Below, one piece after another: positions 25,611 to 33,527 of a stretch of DNA of 64,000 nucleotides (position 1 is the first letter of the stretch; each line of letters starts with the position of its first letter). The position numbers and the translations under genes are program-made. The stretch comes from Usitatibacter palustris (GTDB taxonomy: Bacteria > Pseudomonadota > Gammaproteobacteria > Burkholderiales > Usitatibacteraceae): the NCBI RefSeq assembly GCF_013003985.1, contig NZ_CP053073.1, positions 2,790,001 through 2,854,000 of the forward strand. Reading direction: 5' to 3'. The notes beneath the pieces were generated by a model. It saw only the letters and a list, made by a program, of their open reading frames with translations, made no database searches and was not told the DNA's origin.

Positions 25611-26479
25611 TAGTTCACCCGGCCGAACTTCCCGCTGTTGAAGTCCTCGATCGCCTTCACGATCTCGGCCTGGGTGTTCATGACGAACGGGCCGTAGCCG
25701 ACGACGGGTTCGTCGATCGGCTCGCCCGCCAAGACGAGGACCTTCGCCTCGTTGTTGGATTCGATCGCCACCGCGCGGCCCTCCGTCGAGAGGGTCGCCA
25801 TCTCATTCGCGCGCAGCACCGTCTCGCCGTTCACCTCGATGGTGCCGGCGAGCACGACCACCTGCGTCGTCCAGCCTTCGGGCTGCGCGAGGTCCGCGTG
25901 CTTGCCCGGCTTGAGGCGCACGTCCCAGACGTTCATCGGCGTGAAGGTGCGCGCCGGGCCCTTGCGGTCACCGTACTCACCGGCGATCACGCGCACGGTG
26001 CCGGCCTCTCCGGGAAGCGGCACGGCGGGAATCTGCGCATTGGTGATTCCCTGGTAGCCCGGGGTGGCCATCTTGTCCTTGGCGGGGAGGTTCACCCAGA
26101 GCTGCGCCATCTCGAACGGACCGCCCGCCTTCGCGTAGTTCGTCGAATGGAACTCCTCGTGGACGATGCCGCTGCCCGCGGTCATCCACTGCACGTCGCC
26201 CGGGCCGATCACGCCGCCCGCGCCCGTGGAATCGCGATGCTCGACCTCGCCCTCGTAGACGATCGTGACCGTCTCGAAGCCGCGGTGCGGGTGCTCCCCG
26301 ACGCCGCGCCGCTTGAAGGTCGGCTCGAATTTCGTGGGGGCGGCGTAGTCGAGCAGCAGGAAGGGGCTCACCTGCTTGGTGTTGCCCGTATAGCCGAACA
26401 TGCCGTGGACGGGGAAGCCATCGCCGACCCAGTGGCGGTCGGGGGCGCTGCGGGTACCGAGGGTTTTCTTGGGGGTCAT
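25610..26479 (-). CDS. pirin family protein
   Basis: This 289-residue bicupin protein has the pirin metal site HPHRGFETVTIVYEGEVEHRDS (His-Pro-His and the later His) and WMTAGSGIVHEE, then a C-terminal cupin. Bacterial pirins include quercetin 2,3-dioxygenases and redox-linked regulators of metabolism. The start at 26479 (MTPKKTLG) is chosen because the 29 codons upstream are Pro-rich and unlike the family. Confidence 0.92.
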   Translation of the reverse strand: MTPKKTLGTRSAPDRHWVGDGFPVHGMFGYTGNTKQVSPFLLLDYAAPTKFEPTFKRRGVGEHPHRGFETVTIVYEGEVEHRDSTGAGGVIGPGDVQWMTAGSGIVHEEFHSTNYAKAGGPFEMAQLWVNLPAKDKMATPGYQGITNAQIPAVPLPGEAGTVRVIAGEYGDRKGPARTFTPMNVWDVRLKPGKHADLAQPEGWTTQVVVLAGTIEVNGETVLRANEMATLSTEGRAVAIESNNEAKVLVLAGEPIDEPVVGYGPFVMNTQAEIVKAIEDFNSGKFGRVN

Positions 26480-26558
26480 GGTGGGAATGATATGGGGATC
26501 GGGTGGGGGTGAATCAACACACGGGCCTACGGGGGTTGGCGCTGTCGCTTTCCCCACC

Positions 26559-26688
26559 CCTGTCATCCTGAGGAGCGAAGCGACGAAGGACCTGCTGGAG
26601 TGGGTTGACTGCGCGACAGCGGAAGCCCTGGCGGGTTGTTAACCCCCTGAAGCAGGTCCTTCGTCGCTTCGCTCCTCAGGATGACAGG
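26559..26688. repeat. 38-bp perfect inverted repeat with 54-base loop
   Basis: Arms at 26559-26596 and 26651-26688 are perfect reverse complements and include TGTCATCCTGAGGAGCGAAG at the left end. This sequence type is different from the GGGGACAG family. It fills the intergenic region and ends 21 bases before the DEAD-box helicase start, so it will be in that gene's 5' untranslated region if the promoter lies upstream. Confidence 0.85.
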
Positions 26689-26709
26689 GAGAAATTGGTA
26701 AACTCCGCA

Positions 26710-28431
26710 ATGCCCAAGACACCCGCCCCGCAGAACCCCGCACCGCAGAGCCCCGCACCGCAGAACGCCGGCTTCTCGGCACTCGGCCTCGACGACAAGA
26801 TCGTCGCCGCCCTCACCGCCCTCGGTTACGAGGAGCCCACCCCCATCCAGCAGGAGACGATCCCCACCCTGATCAAGGGCAAGGATCTGCTCGGCCAGGC
26901 CGCGACCGGCACCGGCAAGACCGCCGCGTTCGCGCTGCCGATCCTGCAGCGCCTCATCAACGAGGGCCGCGGCGAAGGGCCGCTCGCCGTCGTGCTCGTG
27001 CCCACCCGGGAGCTCGCGATGCAGGTCGCCGAAGCGATGCACCGCTACGGCAAGGCGCTCGGCGCCCGCGTGCTGCCGGTCTATGGCGGCCAGCCGATCG
27101 GACGGCAACTGCATGCGATGCGCGCCGGCGTGGACGTCGTGGTGGCCACCCCCGGACGCGCGCTCGATCATCTGCGGCGCGGAAGCCTCCAGATGGCGGG
27201 CGTGAAGATCGTCGTGCTCGATGAAGCCGACGAGATGCTCGACATGGGCTTCGCCGAAGACATCGAGGCAGTGCTGAAGGAATCGCCCGCGACGCGCCAG
27301 ACGGTGCTCTTCTCGGCGACGATGCCCCCGCGCATCGAATCGATCGCCAAGCGCAACCAGCGCGATCCGGTGCGCATCAAGATCGCGAAGGCGCCGGCCA
27401 AGGTCGGCGAAGCGCCGAAGGTTCGCCAGCAGGCTTACCTGCTCGCCCGCGCGGGCAAGGCGCACGCGCTCGAACGCATCCTGGATCTCGAATCGCCCAC
27501 GGCCGCGATCATCTTCTGCCGCACGCGCATCGAGGTGGATGAGCTCTCCGAAGCGCTCAACGCGCGCGGCTACAAGGCCGAGGCGCTGCACGGCGGGATG
27601 ACCCAGGAACAACGCGACAAGGTGATGCGCCGCGTTCGCGCCGGGGATTCGGAGCTGCTGATCGCAACGGACGTCGCCGCGCGCGGCCTCGACATCGACC
27701 GCCTCACGCACGTCATCAACTACGACCTGCCCGCCGCACCCGAGGCCTACGTGCACCGCATCGGCCGCGTGGGCCGTGCGGGCCGCGAAGGCGTTGCGAT
27801 CACGCTGGTCGAACCGCGCGAGCACTACGCGCTGCAGAATATCGAGCGCCTCACCAAGCACAAGATCGAGATCGCGCGCGTGCCGACGGTGGCCGACCTG
27901 CAAGCGCGCAAGCTCGAGCTCACGATCGCCACGTTGCGCGAAGGCCTCGTGGCCGACGACAACGAGCACTTCCGCGTGGTCATCGATGCGCTCTCCGACG
28001 ACTACGATCCAATCCAGATCGCGATGGCGGCGGTGAAGCTTTATCACAACGAAGTGATGGGCGATGCGGAGGAAGAAGACGTCCCGCCCGCACCCGCCCC
28101 CGTCGAGAGACCCTCCTACCCATCGCGCACCTCGAGCGGTACGCGCAGCGCTCCGCGCACGCCGCATCCGAAGGACAGCGGCGACATGGCGCGCATCTTC
28201 ATCGGTGCGGGGCGCGAAGCCGGAATGCGTCCGCAGGATCTCGTCGGTGCAATCGCCAACGAAGCCGGCGTTGCGGGCGGGCTCATCGGCGCCATCCAGA
28301 TCACCGACCGCTTCTCGCTGGTGGAAGTACCCGAGGCCGTGGCCGCGCAGGTGATCAAGGCGCTTTCGAAAGCCACGCTGCGCGGGAAGAAGGTTCCGGT
28401 GCGCCGCGACAAGGGCAACTACCAGGCGTGA
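26710..28431 (+). CDS. DEAD-box RNA helicase with DbpA-type C-terminal domain
   Basis: This 573-residue protein unwinds RNA in ribosome assembly or decay. A short tandem Pro-Ala-Pro-Gln-Asn N-terminus is followed by the Q motif (PTPIQQETIP), Walker A ATGTGKT, PTRELAMQ, the DEAD box VLDEADEMLDMGF and SAT, and the second RecA domain (RTRIEVDELSE, ATDVAARGLD, HRIGRVGRAGR). The C-terminal 75 residues (ARIFIGAGREAGMRPQDLV...) form the DbpA/CsdA RNA-binding domain. The start at 26710 gives MPKTPAP; the frame is open upstream through the inverted repeat, which is unlikely to be coding. Confidence 0.95.
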   Translation: MPKTPAPQNPAPQSPAPQNAGFSALGLDDKIVAALTALGYEEPTPIQQETIPTLIKGKDLLGQAATGTGKTAAFALPILQRLINEGRGEGPLAVVLVPTRELAMQVAEAMHRYGKALGARVLPVYGGQPIGRQLHAMRAGVDVVVATPGRALDHLRRGSLQMAGVKIVVLDEADEMLDMGFAEDIEAVLKESPATRQTVLFSATMPPRIESIAKRNQRDPVRIKIAKAPAKVGEAPKVRQQAYLLARAGKAHALERILDLESPTAAIIFCRTRIEVDELSEALNARGYKAEALHGGMTQEQRDKVMRRVRAGDSELLIATDVAARGLDIDRLTHVINYDLPAAPEAYVHRIGRVGRAGREGVAITLVEPREHYALQNIERLTKHKIEIARVPTVADLQARKLELTIATLREGLVADDNEHFRVVIDALSDDYDPIQIAMAAVKLYHNEVMGDAEEEDVPPAPAPVERPSYPSRTSSGTRSAPRTPHPKDSGDMARIFIGAGREAGMRPQDLVGAIANEAGVAGGLIGAIQITDRFSLVEVPEAVAAQVIKALSKATLRGKKVPVRRDKGNYQA

Positions 28432-28919
28432 GAAAGCTGCTTCTCGCCGCTGCCCTGTTCGCAGCACCGTCGTTCGCACACGCCTCAGATCCTGCCCTCG
28501 AGCCGCTCGCGTTCCTCGCCGGCCATTGCTGGAAGGGAACGCTTCCGGGCACGAGCGACACCGACGAGCACTGCTACAGCTGGATCTTCGACGGGAAGTA
28601 CCTGCGCGACCGGCACGTCGTGCGTCGCGGCGACAAGGCCGTGTACGAAGGCGAGTCGGTCTACTTCTGGAGCGGCGAGTCGAAGCGCATCGAATACTTC
28701 TACTTCACCGCCGCGGGCGGCCACGCGACCGGCCACATGATTCCCGAGGCCGATGCGCTCTCGTTCCCGGCCGCGAAGCTCGTCATGCCCACGCGATCGG
28801 TGGGTTTCCGCAGCAAGCTGAAGCGCGTCGGCGACGACGGCTACGAGGTATTCCGAGAATACGAGACCGACAAGGGATGGATGCCGGTCACGGTGCAGAT
28901 GAGGAAGGTCGCGAAATAG
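28428..28919 (+). CDS. exported protein of unknown function, lipocalin-like pattern
   Basis: This 163-residue protein has a signal peptide (MRKLLLAAALFAAPSFAHA) and a mature part that starts LEPLAFLAGHCWKG and has eight or nine alternating strands. The beginning recalls DUF6265/DUF1579-type beta-barrel proteins. Two Cys (GHCWKG, EHCYSW) may pair. It starts with GTG overlapping the helicase stop codon (GTGA), so it is probably translated from the helicase message, although a functional link is not obvious. Confidence 0.7.
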   Translation: MRKLLLAAALFAAPSFAHASDPALEPLAFLAGHCWKGTLPGTSDTDEHCYSWIFDGKYLRDRHVVRRGDKAVYEGESVYFWSGESKRIEYFYFTAAGGHATGHMIPEADALSFPAAKLVMPTRSVGFRSKLKRVGDDGYEVFREYETDKGWMPVTVQMRKVAK

Positions 28920-28926
28920 AGCGGCG

Positions 28927-30261
28927 CTAGCCGAGCCTCTTGCGGAACTCCATCCGCAGCAGCACGAGGCTGATCACGACCTGCAGCGTCGCCGTGGCAA
29001 TCGACAGATACCACAGGTAATGCATCTCGAATCCCGGCTGGCGCGAGAGCCAGATGGCGATCACCACGTAGGCCCCGACGCGAACTGAAACGCTGGCGAG
29101 CGAAGGCCAGGTGTTGCCCAGTCCCTGGAAGAGGCTGGAGCACGTGAAGATCACGCCCATCGCCACGAAATTCCACGAGATGATCGAGAGGAACTCCTCG
29201 GTGACGGCGATCACCTCGGGCTCCGACGTGAAGATGCGCGCCATCGTCGCGCCTTCGAACTGGCAGACGATCGTGAGCAGGAACATGACCACCGCGCCCG
29301 CGATCGCCGAGACGCGGAACGTCTCGCGCACGCGCGCGAAGTGCCTCGCACCGAAGTTCTGTCCTGCAATCGGCGCGGCCGCGAACGCGACCGCCATGGC
29401 CGGAAGGAACAGCATCTGCATCACGCGCGAGCCGATGCCGAACCCGGCCTGCGCGGCGGTGCCGAAGCCGCCGAGGATCCAGTAGACCGTGCCCGTGAAC
29501 AGCGCCATCGCGGCGAACTCGCCGCCCGAGGGAACGCCGACATTGAGCAGCGCCTTCCACGTCGCCGCGCGCGGCTTCCATTGCGTCGCGTCGAACGACA
29601 CGTATTTCTCGAGGCGCACGAAGTAGAAGGCGAGAACGATATCGCCGACCAGGGCGGCGATCGTCGTCGCCAGCGCCGCGCCGGCCACACCCAGCGGGTG
29701 GCCCGTGCCCCACCCTGCGATGAGCACCGGGGCGAGCGCCACGTTGAGGAGCACCGTGAGCATCTGCACCACCATCGTCGGCTTCACGATGCCGGTGCCG
29801 CGAAGGGCCGAGCCCATCACGACCATCGGGAACTGCAGCGCGAGGCCGGGAATGAACCAGTAGAGGAAGGTCGTGCCCGCCTGTACCGTGGCTTCATCGG
29901 CGCCGAGCGTGGTCATGTACACGCCCGCGAGCGCATAGCCGCCGACGAGCGTGATGATCATCATCAGGCCGCCGAGTGCCACCGACTGGTTGAAGAGGAG
30001 GTTGGCCGCCGGCCGGTCCTTGCGGCCCACCGCGTGCGAGACCAGCGCCACCGTGCCCACGCCGAGTGTTTGCGTCAGCGCGAAGACGATGAACATCACG
30101 GTGCCCGCGGCACTGACGCCCGCGAGCGCCGCGTCGCCCAGCTTGGCGACGAAGTACAGATCCACGAAGTAATAGAGCGTCTGCAGGAACATGCCCGCGG
30201 CCATCGGCACGGACATGGCAACGACGTGGCCCGAAATGGGGCCGGTGGTGAGGTCTCTCAT
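28927..30261 (-). CDS. MATE family multidrug efflux transporter
   Basis: This 444-residue protein has 12 predicted transmembrane helices in two six-helix halves, each starting with a family-like segment (VDLYFVAKLGDAALAGVS in the first half and GIGSRVMQMLFLPAMAVAFA in the second). MATE pumps exchange cationic drugs for sodium or protons. It lies three bases downstream of a DUF1653 gene on the same strand and convergent with the preceding gene. Confidence 0.93.
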   Translation of the reverse strand: MRDLTTGPISGHVVAMSVPMAAGMFLQTLYYFVDLYFVAKLGDAALAGVSAAGTVMFIVFALTQTLGVGTVALVSHAVGRKDRPAANLLFNQSVALGGLMMIITLVGGYALAGVYMTTLGADEATVQAGTTFLYWFIPGLALQFPMVVMGSALRGTGIVKPTMVVQMLTVLLNVALAPVLIAGWGTGHPLGVAGAALATTIAALVGDIVLAFYFVRLEKYVSFDATQWKPRAATWKALLNVGVPSGGEFAAMALFTGTVYWILGGFGTAAQAGFGIGSRVMQMLFLPAMAVAFAAAPIAGQNFGARHFARVRETFRVSAIAGAVVMFLLTIVCQFEGATMARIFTSEPEVIAVTEEFLSIISWNFVAMGVIFTCSSLFQGLGNTWPSLASVSVRVGAYVVIAIWLSRQPGFEMHYLWYLSIATATLQVVISLVLLRMEFRKRLG

Positions 30262-30264
30262 GGA

Positions 30265-30495
30265 TCAGCTCTGGAACGCGAAGCGTGGCCGGACGCGACC
30301 CTCGTGCTCGATGTCCTCGAAGAACATCGCATACGGCCGCACCCACAGGCCCGACACGTTGTAGAGCGGCCGGTAGAGGACGAGGGGCTCGAGCGTTTCG
30401 CTGTGGCGCGCCACGCCGACCACTTCATATTCGCCACCTTTGTAGTGGCGGTAGCGTCCGAGCCGCGGTTGCGGAAGCGGTGGAAGGTCGGCCAC
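30265..30495 (-). CDS. DUF1653 protein
   Basis: This 76-residue protein matches DUF1653: GRYRHYKGGEYEVVGVARHSETLEPLV (in part), LYRPLYN, LWVRP and MFFEDI. The family is a small beta-barrel of unknown role. The GTG at 30495, two bases after the upstream stop, is the best start, since no ATG exists before the conserved region. It is coupled to both neighbours. Confidence 0.85.
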   Translation of the reverse strand: MADLPPLPQPRLGRYRHYKGGEYEVVGVARHSETLEPLVLYRPLYNVSGLWVRPYAMFFEDIEHEGRVRPRFAFQS

Positions 30496-30497
30496 GC

Positions 30498-30845
30498 TCA
30501 GACGAACAGGACCGCGACCACGACCGTCAGACCGATGGCGATGAGCGCGAACCACTTGCCCGCGCCGCCACCGTGGGCGACTTCTCCCGGAGAGAGCCCC
30601 GGACGACCGTGGGCTGCGGTCGGCGGGTGGACGTGGTGGAAGCGGCCCCCGGTCGGGTTCGCCTTCGCGAACTCGCCGGACTGAGGAGAGGACGTCGCGG
30701 CACCGGGGTTCTCGTGGGCCTCGATCCAGTCCTTCGCTTCCTTCAGGCCCAGGCCGGTCACGACCCGCAGGCGCTTGATGGCCTCGATCTTGTTGCCGGC
30801 CTTGAGGGCTTCGGCGACGGCGGCAGGAAGGATTTCCTTGATCAT
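30498..30845 (-). CDS. ribosomal L7/L12 C-terminal-like domain protein with membrane anchor
   Basis: This 115-residue protein has at 15-45 the pattern of the ribosomal protein L7/L12 C-terminal domain (KIEAIKRLRVVTGLGLKEAKDWIE). A Gly/Pro/His-rich linker and a C-terminal transmembrane helix (WFALIAIGLTVVVAVLFV) follow. The domain is used outside the ribosome in several small bacterial membrane proteins of unknown function. Confidence 0.8.
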   Translation of the reverse strand: MIKEILPAAVAEALKAGNKIEAIKRLRVVTGLGLKEAKDWIEAHENPGAATSSPQSGEFAKANPTGGRFHHVHPPTAAHGRPGLSPGEVAHGGGAGKWFALIAIGLTVVVAVLFV

Positions 30846-30953
30846 GGGATGTAGTAGAACACAAGGTCACCGATCGCAAAAAAACCCGCGGAACTGTCGA
30901 TTTTCCCCGCTGCCAATCGACTAAGGGGTACCCACCCTCTCGAGGAGAAAGAA

Positions 30954-31400
30954 ATGCCGAGCACCATTCGCCTGCACCGCGTCTTCAAGTCCACGCCCGA
31001 GCGCGTCTACAACGCCTTCATCGATCCGGAGGCGATGGTGAAGTGGCTTCCGCCCCATGGCTTCACGGGCAAGGTCCATCACCTGGACGCGAAGGTCGGC
31101 GGCACCTACAAGATGTCGTTCAAGAACTTCACGACCGGCGACGCGCACTCGTTCGGCGGCGAGTACCTCGAGCTGGTGAAGAACCAGCGCATCAAGCACA
31201 CCGACAAGTTCGACGACCCCAACCTCCCCGGCACGATGACCGTGACGATCGAGCTCAAGAAGGTGATGGTCGGCACCGAGATCACCATCACGCAGGAAGG
31301 CGTGCCGGATGTGATCCCGGCCGAGGCGTGCTATCTCGGGTGGAGCGAATCGCTGGACCTGCTGAAGCTGCTGGTGGAGCCGGAGATCCGGCAGGGCTAG
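30954..31400 (+). CDS. SRPBCC (AHSA1-like) domain protein
   Basis: This 148-residue protein has the START-like fold pattern of the AHSA1 group: VFKSTPERVYNAFIDPEAMVKWLPP in parts, VGGTYKMSF, a GEYLELV strand and a C-terminal helix (YLGWSESLDLLKLLVEP). These domains bind hydrophobic ligands in a deep cavity. The ligand is unknown. It is convergent with, and overlaps by four bases, the HNH nuclease gene. Confidence 0.87.
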   Translation: MPSTIRLHRVFKSTPERVYNAFIDPEAMVKWLPPHGFTGKVHHLDAKVGGTYKMSFKNFTTGDAHSFGGEYLELVKNQRIKHTDKFDDPNLPGTMTVTIELKKVMVGTEITITQEGVPDVIPAEACYLGWSESLDLLKLLVEPEIRQG

Positions 31401-32224
31401 AGAACCAGCCCCCACTCCTTCACGAAGTACCGCAGCATCCCGGTGAAGGGCAGGTTTCCCGCGACCATCGTCTTCATCTGCGTCCGGACCATGTCCTTCA
31501 CGGGCTGGCTCACGCTGGGTTCCAGAAGCACATCGCGAAAAGTCCTGAACGCTTCGTAGGTCGGATAGCGCACGCGCTTGAGTTCCTCGCGATTGAGCCC
31601 CAGGAACTCGACCGCGGAGGCAAACGCCTCCTGCGCGCGCTGCGTCGGACCCGCCTTCAACAGCACTTCCTTGTTGACGTCATCGACCGACCATTCGAGG
31701 AGCTTCTCGGGGTCCTCGATATAGGGGTTCACGATGAACGCGGACTCGGTCGCGTAGTAGGCGGCGACCGCCACATCCGTCGACGCGAGCGGATCGAGGC
31801 AGAGCTTCTTCGCGAGCGGGTTCAGGTCGGCGGGCTCCGCCGCGGGAAGCTGCGGCTTCACAAGCGCGCCGGCGCCGAGCGGAAACTCGTCGCCCTTGAA
31901 GGACTGGTTGCAGATCTGGCAGGCGTACGTGTAGTTGTCGTAGCAGTAGGCGAGCCACCAGTACTTGCTCTTCGGCCGGAAGTGCTCGACGTCACCGTGC
32001 GCGACCACGGCCGTGTCCGCCTCGCAGTAAGCGCACTTGCTGTTCGATTCCTTCTTGAGATGCTCCTTGGCCGCCTTCCAGAGTGTCAGCGCCGCGTCGA
32101 ACTTGATCGCGCCGTTCGTGGCATAGAAGGCCTTGAGCAGCTTCGCGTTCTTCTTCACGAGCTGGGCGCCCGAGAACGCGGCCGGAACACCGGCGGCCGT
32201 GCGCGCGCGCTTGAGGCCGATCAC
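31397..32224 (-). CDS. PtuB-like HNH endonuclease
   Basis: This 275-residue protein has a zinc-bound HNH nuclease core: CAYCE (Cys64, Cys67), DVEHFRPKSKY (His81), then WLAYCYDNYTYACQICN (Cys102, Cys105, Asn106) and KGDEFP. This spacing is that of PtuB, the HNH effector of Septu and of PtuAB-carrying retrons. It begins with GTG overlapping the ATPase stop by four bases (GTGA), the tight coupling expected of a PtuA-PtuB pair. Known PtuB proteins degrade DNA or tRNA after phage sensing; which applies here is unknown. Base composition is like the flanks. Confidence 0.82.
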   Translation of the reverse strand: MIGLKRARTAAGVPAAFSGAQLVKKNAKLLKAFYATNGAIKFDAALTLWKAAKEHLKKESNSKCAYCEADTAVVAHGDVEHFRPKSKYWWLAYCYDNYTYACQICNQSFKGDEFPLGAGALVKPQLPAAEPADLNPLAKKLCLDPLASTDVAVAAYYATESAFIVNPYIEDPEKLLEWSVDDVNKEVLLKAGPTQRAQEAFASAVEFLGLNREELKRVRYPTYEAFRTFRDVLLEPSVSQPVKDMVRTQMKTMVAGNLPFTGMLRYFVKEWGLVL

Positions 32225-33492
32225 TTCGAGACCTTCCGATCCATGAGCTCGGCCTGGATGCGCTCGAGCAACTGCGCCTGCTCGCGAAGGTATTCGGGCT
32301 GGCGGCCGGCGTCGGGCAGCTCGCGCAACTGCTGCGCGATGTGGTTGAGCTGCGTGCGCTCGGTGTCGCCGATCTCCTTTTCGCGGAACTGGAGGTCGCG
32401 CGCCTGCTGGCGAAGTGCTTCGACGGGCAGCGAGTCGCTCGTCTCGAGGCCGAAGAGCGGGCTCACGATGAGCTGCTGGATCGAGAGCTTGCTCGGATCG
32501 CCTTCGAACGGGATGAGCTGCGGCGGCATCGAAGCCTGCGGACGGCGAAGGACGTAGAGCTCGTTCTCGCGCGCCTGGTGCACGGTCAGCGCCGAATGCG
32601 TGGTCGCGACGATCTGCATGTTGGGCAGCGTCTGCGTGAGAAAGTCCACGAGGCGCCGCTGCCACTGCGGATGAAGGTGAAGATCGAGCTCGTCGATCAG
32701 CAGGAGGCCGCGGGCAGCGAGCGGATCCTTGTAATCCTCGAAGGTTTCCGTGATGCGGTAGAGAAGATCGCCGCACCACGCCGCCATGTTCTGGTAGCCG
32801 TCGCTCAGGAACGCGAGCGGCACTTCGCCGTCGGGCGTGTCGAAGATCAGCCGGCGCTTGGCCTTGTCGATGTGGCTGAAGTTCACGCCGGGCAGGAGCC
32901 GCTCGATCGCCGCGCGCACGACATCGAGCGCGTCGGCGTGGCGGTAGTCGAGGTCCATCGCCCACGCTTCGAGCGGGGTGAGCGGGACGTCGGCATTGAA
33001 GAGCGAGGCCACGTTCGCAAAGCGCGCGTCCTTCGAACCCTCGCGGCTCCACGAACCGGTGGCGGCCGGCAGGCGACGGCTGACACCGTAGCCCAGCACG
33101 AAGTAGTTGCGCCGCGCGCGCTCGATCGCGCGATCCAGTTCATCGAGCGTGTCCGCGTTCTCGGCGTACAACGAGCGGATGTTGGTGCCGCGCTTGATCG
33201 TCAGCGAAAGCTCGCGGGACTTTCCCTCCGCCGTCTCGATGCGCGCGTAGATCTCGGCACTCTGCTCGCCGTTGCGTACCCAGGCGTCCGCATCGCCGAA
33301 GAGCTGGCCGATCGCCTCGCTGCCGGCGGTGATGAGGCCGATCGCCTTGAGGACCGTGCTCTTGCCCACGCCGTTCTCGCCGAGGAGCAAGGTCCACCGG
33401 CGGCCTTTGTGCTCGACCTCGGCGTCCTCGAAGCTGAGGTCCAGCGCGGGGATCGAGCGGAGGTTTCGGATCCGGATTTCGCGAAGGAACAT
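32221..33492 (-). CDS. PtuA-like AAA ATPase
   Basis: This 423-residue protein is an SMC/OLD-like ABC-type ATPase: N-terminal IRIRNLRSIPALDL, Walker A LLGENGVGKST (residues 36-46), an ABC signature-like FLSDGYQNMAAW, Walker B GLLLIDELDLHLHP and the switch TTHSALTV. The C-terminal 80 residues are a coiled-coil region. Paired with the HNH gene it fits type I Septu, in which PtuA hexamers hold PtuB and release it on nucleotide depletion or phage sensing. It starts 35 bases after a membrane hydrolase gene on the same strand. Confidence 0.85.
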   Translation of the reverse strand: MFLREIRIRNLRSIPALDLSFEDAEVEHKGRRWTLLLGENGVGKSTVLKAIGLITAGSEAIGQLFGDADAWVRNGEQSAEIYARIETAEGKSRELSLTIKRGTNIRSLYAENADTLDELDRAIERARRNYFVLGYGVSRRLPAATGSWSREGSKDARFANVASLFNADVPLTPLEAWAMDLDYRHADALDVVRAAIERLLPGVNFSHIDKAKRRLIFDTPDGEVPLAFLSDGYQNMAAWCGDLLYRITETFEDYKDPLAARGLLLIDELDLHLHPQWQRRLVDFLTQTLPNMQIVATTHSALTVHQARENELYVLRRPQASMPPQLIPFEGDPSKLSIQQLIVSPLFGLETSDSLPVEALRQQARDLQFREKEIGDTERTQLNHIAQQLRELPDAGRQPEYLREQAQLLERIQAELMDRKVSK

Positions 33493-33527
33493 GGTCGGCT
33501 CGATATATAAGGTGTCGTAGGGGTTCG

